Shown here: positions 60,049 through 64,000 of the stretch, piece by piece
Layout of the letters: each line of letters begins with the position of its first letter
Numbering within the stretch: the first letter of the stretch is position 1
NCBI GenBank assembly: GCA_921293015.1
Contig: OV121096.1
Location: 14,511,000 to 14,574,999, forward strand
DNA from: Phorcus lineatus
Lineage: Eukaryota > Mollusca > Gastropoda > Trochida > Trochidae
DNA length: 64,000 nt
Reading direction: 5' to 3'
The notes under the pieces: generated by a model
The model's database searches: none
What the model saw: only the letters and a program-made list of their open reading frames with translations
What the model was told of the DNA's origin: nothing
Translations under genes and position numbers: made by a program

Positions 60049-61144
60049 CCGTATATGACCGGGTATAAGCCCCCCTCGCGTATAAGCGGACCCCCTTTCT
60101 CAACCCCCCAAATCCCAGTAAAAACCCGGTATCTCATGTATAAACCGACCCCGTTTTCTACACTCCCCGGCAGACTGGCTTGTTCCACGGCAGGTTGATG
60201 TTACCATCGATACATTGACACTTGATCTGGCTTTATCAAAACATTCTTTTTTTTTCAGGCGTTTATCAAAAATAAACTTAGTACAAAATAAAATATTGAC
60301 TTACGGTATCTGTTGTTTGTTTTAATAAAATCTTGCTACATTCCCATTAACACAAACTTTTTAGACAAACTTCCATGCGTCTTTGTGTGTCGCTCATGAT
60401 ATTTGTTAAAAGTCTTTTCATTGGCCCAGAAAAGGGAAGTTGGAAAACTCGACAAATCAGCAAGTCAAACACATTGTGCATTTTAACGCTACTTTCGATA
60501 TCGTGATTACCGGTACATGGGCACAGGAAACGTTAATTACAGCTTTTATTGCTGTTAATTGATCATCAAAGCAATATGTTATGTCATTACTGGTTAATTC
60601 AACATCTAACAGATCTCTTAACAACCTGAATAACATGTCCATCCGTCATGCGTTAAATGCTTATTGTCTATTGATACCTACGGTAAATATCCATCCATCT
60701 CATATAACAACGATTTCTATTCAACTTCTCATTTGTCCACGTCACAAAGGCCAGTCACTTGCATTCAGGTCAAATTATCGATCAATATTTGCCAGCTAAC
60801 ACGTGTTGCGTGTTGAATATTACCGGTACATAGATAATTTATATATATTTTTTTTTTTTAAATTTCCATTCGTATTTTTCTCAATATATTAATCATAAAA
60901 CAACAATAAGACAAAGGTATATTTATTTCAAATTTTATTATTTAAATGACATCGATGATTATGCACTGTCTTCGATGTAAACATTGTCTCCCTGGACTCG
61001 CTCGGCTTGATGAACCAGGCTGGATACTTACCTGGCCTCAGGAATTTTTGGTCTGAAACATAGACTTAGGGTATAGGCCGACCCCCCTCTTTGACCCTCC
61101 GATTTCTGGTATCAAATTCTCGGCTTATAACCGGTCATATACGA
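60049..61144. mobile_element. 1.1-kb TIR element with 8-bp target duplication
   Basis: Left end CCGTATATGACCGGGTATAAG; right end CTTATAACCGGTCATATACGA. TGATAATA lies exactly outside both ends (60041-60048 and 61145-61152). The interior is AT-rich without a transposase. An 8-bp duplication fits hAT-like transposition, but the ends are not the usual CAG type, so the superfamily is open. Confidence 0.8.
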
Positions 61145-61242
61145 TGATAATAATAGCATTTGTATTGCGCAGTATCCACGCCATAAAGGTATGCTCAAAG
61201 CGCATGGCCTCATAGTATGTTACAGAGGCTGTTTTGTTTTTT

Positions 61243-61467
61243 TTAATTGCACTGGTTAAAAAGATGTGTTTTTAGGTTTGATTTGAAGCACTCGAGAGAT
61301 GGACTCACTTTGAGGGCTTCAGGAAGTGAGTTCCAAAGAATAGCAGATGAAGCTGCAAAAGATGTACACCCAAAAGTTTTTAGTTTGGTGGCCGGTACAC
61401 AAAGCAGATGTTGTTGACTGGAACGTTGAGTTCTAGATGGGCAGTATGGGATAGTCAGGTCACTCAA
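61243..61467 (-). pseudogene. LINE polyprotein C-terminal end
   Basis: A 74-codon frame ending in CFKSNLKTHLFNQ, with LCVPATKLKTFG and AILWNSLPEAL before it, characteristic of the last part of CR1-like LINE polyproteins. Confidence 0.7.
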
Positions 61468-61581
61468 ATATGCAGGCCCAACCCCGTGAGCAGCTTGGTA
61501 AGTGAATGAGAGAATTTTGAAATTGATTCGCCCTTGAATGCAGAGCCAATGAAGGGAGTAACATGTGTGTTATATGTGCCT

Positions 61582-62394
61582 TTATGCTTGTCCAACACCA
61601 ACACCATCATGCCCAGTAGCTTTCGTGATGTCAACGGAGAGTAATATATCTTTAACTTCACTAACAGTCAATGATATAGAAGATAAAGTCTGGTCTGTTT
61701 TAGGAGTTACGATCGGTAGACTCTTGTCGGGATCTTTTACGGTTGCCTGGTCGCTGAAATAGTTGTTCATTATTGTAACTATATCTTCGAGGTCGTCATA
61801 TACGGAGTCTTGATACATAACTGGTGGGAAAACTGTGTTGTTGCCAGTGGATTGCATGTAGTTCTTAACTAACCGCCACCAAAACTTGCTACCGTACGAT
61901 TCATTTATCTTATTATCAATCTTAGATACATATTTTCTCTTTGCGGTGCGAACTGCTGATATAACTTTACTGCGAATTTTACGGAAACATTCCCAATCTG
62001 AGGATCGGTTACATCTTTTGGCTATTTTGTGCACACGGTTTCGTTTTCTTATCAAACTGCGCACTTTACCAGTTATCCACAGTGGATCTTTCGGCCTAAT
62101 AGTAACGATCTTATTCGGTATATGGTTGTCGCATATATCAAGAAAGGACTTTGTAAACGCCGTCACTGCTTCATCACTAGTATCTTCTGACAGATTGTTT
62201 TGCCAGTCGACTGAATGTAAACTAACATTTAGCTTTTCTTTATCAATCATATTGTAGTTATAGATTTTCCTTTTGAAGTGATTATTGCAGGGGATGTCAT
62301 CCTTGACAATTACACTTATAGGACAGTGATCACTACAAATAGGATCAGATACACCTGAACTAAGCACACTATCAGCAAACAATAAGTCAATCAA
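61582..62394 (-). pseudogene. LINE endonuclease C-terminus and linker
   Basis: A 270-codon open frame. CSDHCPIS carries the SDH motif of APE endonucleases. After a basic linker (RSLIRKRNRVHKIAKR) it ends at VSEVKDILLSVDITKATGHD, just where the RT domain should begin. The last few residues are from the deletion junction. Confidence 0.75.
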
Positions 62395-62691
62395 AGTTCT
62401 AGAAGTGGTTGTGATCCTAGCTGGTAAGGTGATGAAATTTTTGTTATTCCATACATTGCCTGAAGACTGTTAATTTTGGGAATATTTTGATTTAGAATAT
62501 CGAGGATGAAATCGCCCGTAATTATAGTTTGCATTTTTAACATCATTGCATTGGAAATCGACTGATCTAGTTAGTCCCAATATGCTTCACTTTTGTCTGC
62601 GCGGTAAATATTACAGATTAAGTAATTTTTGTTTTTACTTTTTATCTGTATCCATTGCGCTTCAAGTCCTGGTATAAAGAGATTATCCATA

Positions 62692-63108
62692 TTAACGACA
62701 TAATATAGCTATACCCCCGCCCCGGCTTGGGCGATCGTGACGGTACGGCAGATGAAAATTTGGAATAGAAATGTCACTCTGAAGAATACCGTTATGCAAC
62801 CACGTTTCTGTCAGACAGATTACATCATAGGAATGAAATTCACACGATAGTAGATCTACTTTATCTTTAAGACTTCGTACATTTAAATGAACGATTTTCA
62901 GGTTGTTTATTCGGGGATCAGGATTTGGGTGGATATCACCACAACATAAAAGTACAATATATATGAAAATTGGAGTGTTGATCTTATAATGACAAATCGA
63001 GGAAAAAAGATTTTTTGATATTAAGAATTTCAAATGTGCCTTGTTTGAGATTTGCGAATAGAACAATCCAACCGTCCGCTGATATTGAGCTATATCAACT
63101 GGCATCAA
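62692..63108 (-). pseudogene. LINE endonuclease N-terminus
   Basis: A 138-codon open frame with CCGDIHPNPDPR, then KIVHLNVRSLKDKV (conserved Asn) and ICLTETWLH (catalytic Glu) of APE-type endonucleases. Frameshifts separate it from the rest of the endonuclease at 61582-62394. Confidence 0.75.
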
Positions 63109-64000
63109 GTATTAACAGAAATAAGATATATATGGCAGGGGTTGCATTGAAACTATAAGAAAACTAAGAGAAAGTAGGTACAGTTTTAGCCAACAACTCT
63201 CTTCAATGCAAAAATGCATAGAACGTGACATATGAGAATGCAAATGGTAGACAAAACAAACAAGATAACAATTAGTAGAACTGTGTGATAAAACAGATGT
63301 TTTTGTAGTAGAAATAAACATAAAGTAAAGAGATAAAAAACAGATTAGGATCATAATCTGTGGTAGATAATCTTTGGTGGAAATAGAACTCCGAGTAGGT
63401 GATGGTAAGCGACCGCGGTACCTGTTGAAAACGCGTCATGAGTATTGTGATGCACATGCATGCTTGTGAAATAGATGGCGATACTACTGTATGTGTATGC
63501 CATGTTGGTTATATGTCGATAAGGATGGATATTTACTGTGTGGGAATTTCTAAAGACTAAGTTATTTTCTTATGTTACGTTTTTAACATAAGTATATGTA
63601 TTTAGTGTAGATGTTATTTAGTAAGAGGGTATAGTATAGTGTTAAATAATGTATGTGTTATCCATTGATAATTCATCTGGACATTAAATACTAAATGATA
63701 AACAATAAATCAATACTGAAAATAGATAAACAAAATAATTCCCTGTGTTTAATATGCACCCAAAAAGCGAAAGTAGCAGCTCGTAGTGAATGGGATATGT
63801 ATATATGTATGTACCCCAATTCCACTTCGGGTGATAATACAAAAAAATAAGAAAGCATAACAACATCTTTGATAATAGTAATAATGAAAAAACAAATCAA
63901 ACCAAAACAGCACACATAAGGCCTGCAAAAAGACTTAATATACCAGTAGCAAGATGAAAAGATATCTGCAGATGTATGCATGTAGTTGTCTCCGTGATCT
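63109..64000. other. Window end, no gene recognised
   Basis: Possibly the 5' untranslated part of the LINE, then AT-rich sequence. The short hydrophobic open frames on the - strand have no recognised motif. Confidence 0.4.

Larger units (their letters stand above)
61145..63108 (-). mobile_element. LINE (CR1/Jockey-like) with the RT core deleted
   Basis: On the - strand from 63108: an N-terminal part ending in a GDIHPNPDPR segment; the start of an APE endonuclease (IVHLNVRSLKDKVDLL, VICLTETWLH, SRGGGIAIL) to 62692; endonuclease middle in broken frames; its end (DLLFADSVLSSGVSDPICSDHCPIS) and linker to ITKATGHDGV (61582-62394). The sequence then jumps near 61590 directly to the C-terminal tail (61243-61560), with FGCTSFAASSAILWNSLPEAL and FKSNLKTHLF. 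The whole RT catalytic region is missing. The 3' end has AGCGCAT...CAAATGCTATTATTATCA. Confidence 0.75.

Noticed and set aside
63691-63981. Hydrophobic 96-codon frame on the - strand
   Set aside because: AT-rich sequence gives such frames by chance; no recognised motif.

Overview
This window is animal nuclear DNA, most likely from a mollusc and probably a gastropod. It is AT-rich, has no bacterial-type gene packing, and is dominated by transposable elements of many kinds: piggyBac, hAT, Tc1, LINEs, tRNA-derived SINEs, Penelope-like, gypsy-like and copia-like elements. The AGCTCATC...GGGCTTATGGCATGGC repeat followed by CGTCCGTCC runs is, to my knowledge, typical of mollusc genomes. The species call is an inference.

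The one host gene I can support is NUP35 (Nup53), a nuclear pore protein, on the + strand. Three short internal exons (8712-8808, 31223-31307, 42342-42453) each have good splice sites. Their reading phases join without a break (0, then 1, then 2). Together they encode the segment of NUP35 just before its RRM/MPPN domain. The first exon carries a KDKGGAPPVKSL motif and the third ends in SPAQMDPFYTQG. The introns are about 22.4 kb and 11.0 kb, and nearly everything else in the window appears to be intron filled with mobile DNA. The N-terminal exons and the RRM exons were not found here.

The dominant repeat is one piggyBac family, named PB-1 to PB-7 here. PB-1 (1778-8107) and PB-3 (46416-56906) have both ends and TTAA on each side. 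PB-2 (26745-30475, + strand gene) has lost both ends. PB-4 (37112-39546) is a complete non-autonomous copy without a transposase. PB-5, PB-6 and PB-7 are fragments. In PB-1 the transposase gene sits inside a degenerate array of about twelve units of 150-200 bp. All three transposase genes are broken, each in a different way.

Region by region: 276-1640 is a mollusc repeat with a 145-bp tandem array. 1778-8107 is PB-1. 8712-8808 is a NUP35 exon. 9560-23760 holds hAT, LINE, SINE and Tc1 relics, plus a 1.15-kb near-perfect hairpin element at 13483-14634 with an 8-bp target duplication. 23160-25698 holds Penelope-like and gypsy-like remains. 26745-30475 is PB-2. 31223-31307 is a NUP35 exon. 32027-36095 holds minisatellites, a gag-like relic, a small hAT-like MITE and PB-5. 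37112-39546 is PB-4, flanked by two inverted 57-bp arrays. 42342-42453 is a NUP35 exon. 43326-56906 is PB-7, PB-6 and PB-3; PB-3 carries a nested copia-like LTR element (49857-53897), which itself holds a foldback-like sequence. 60049-63108 is a LINE lacking its reverse transcriptase core, with a TIR element nested in its tail.
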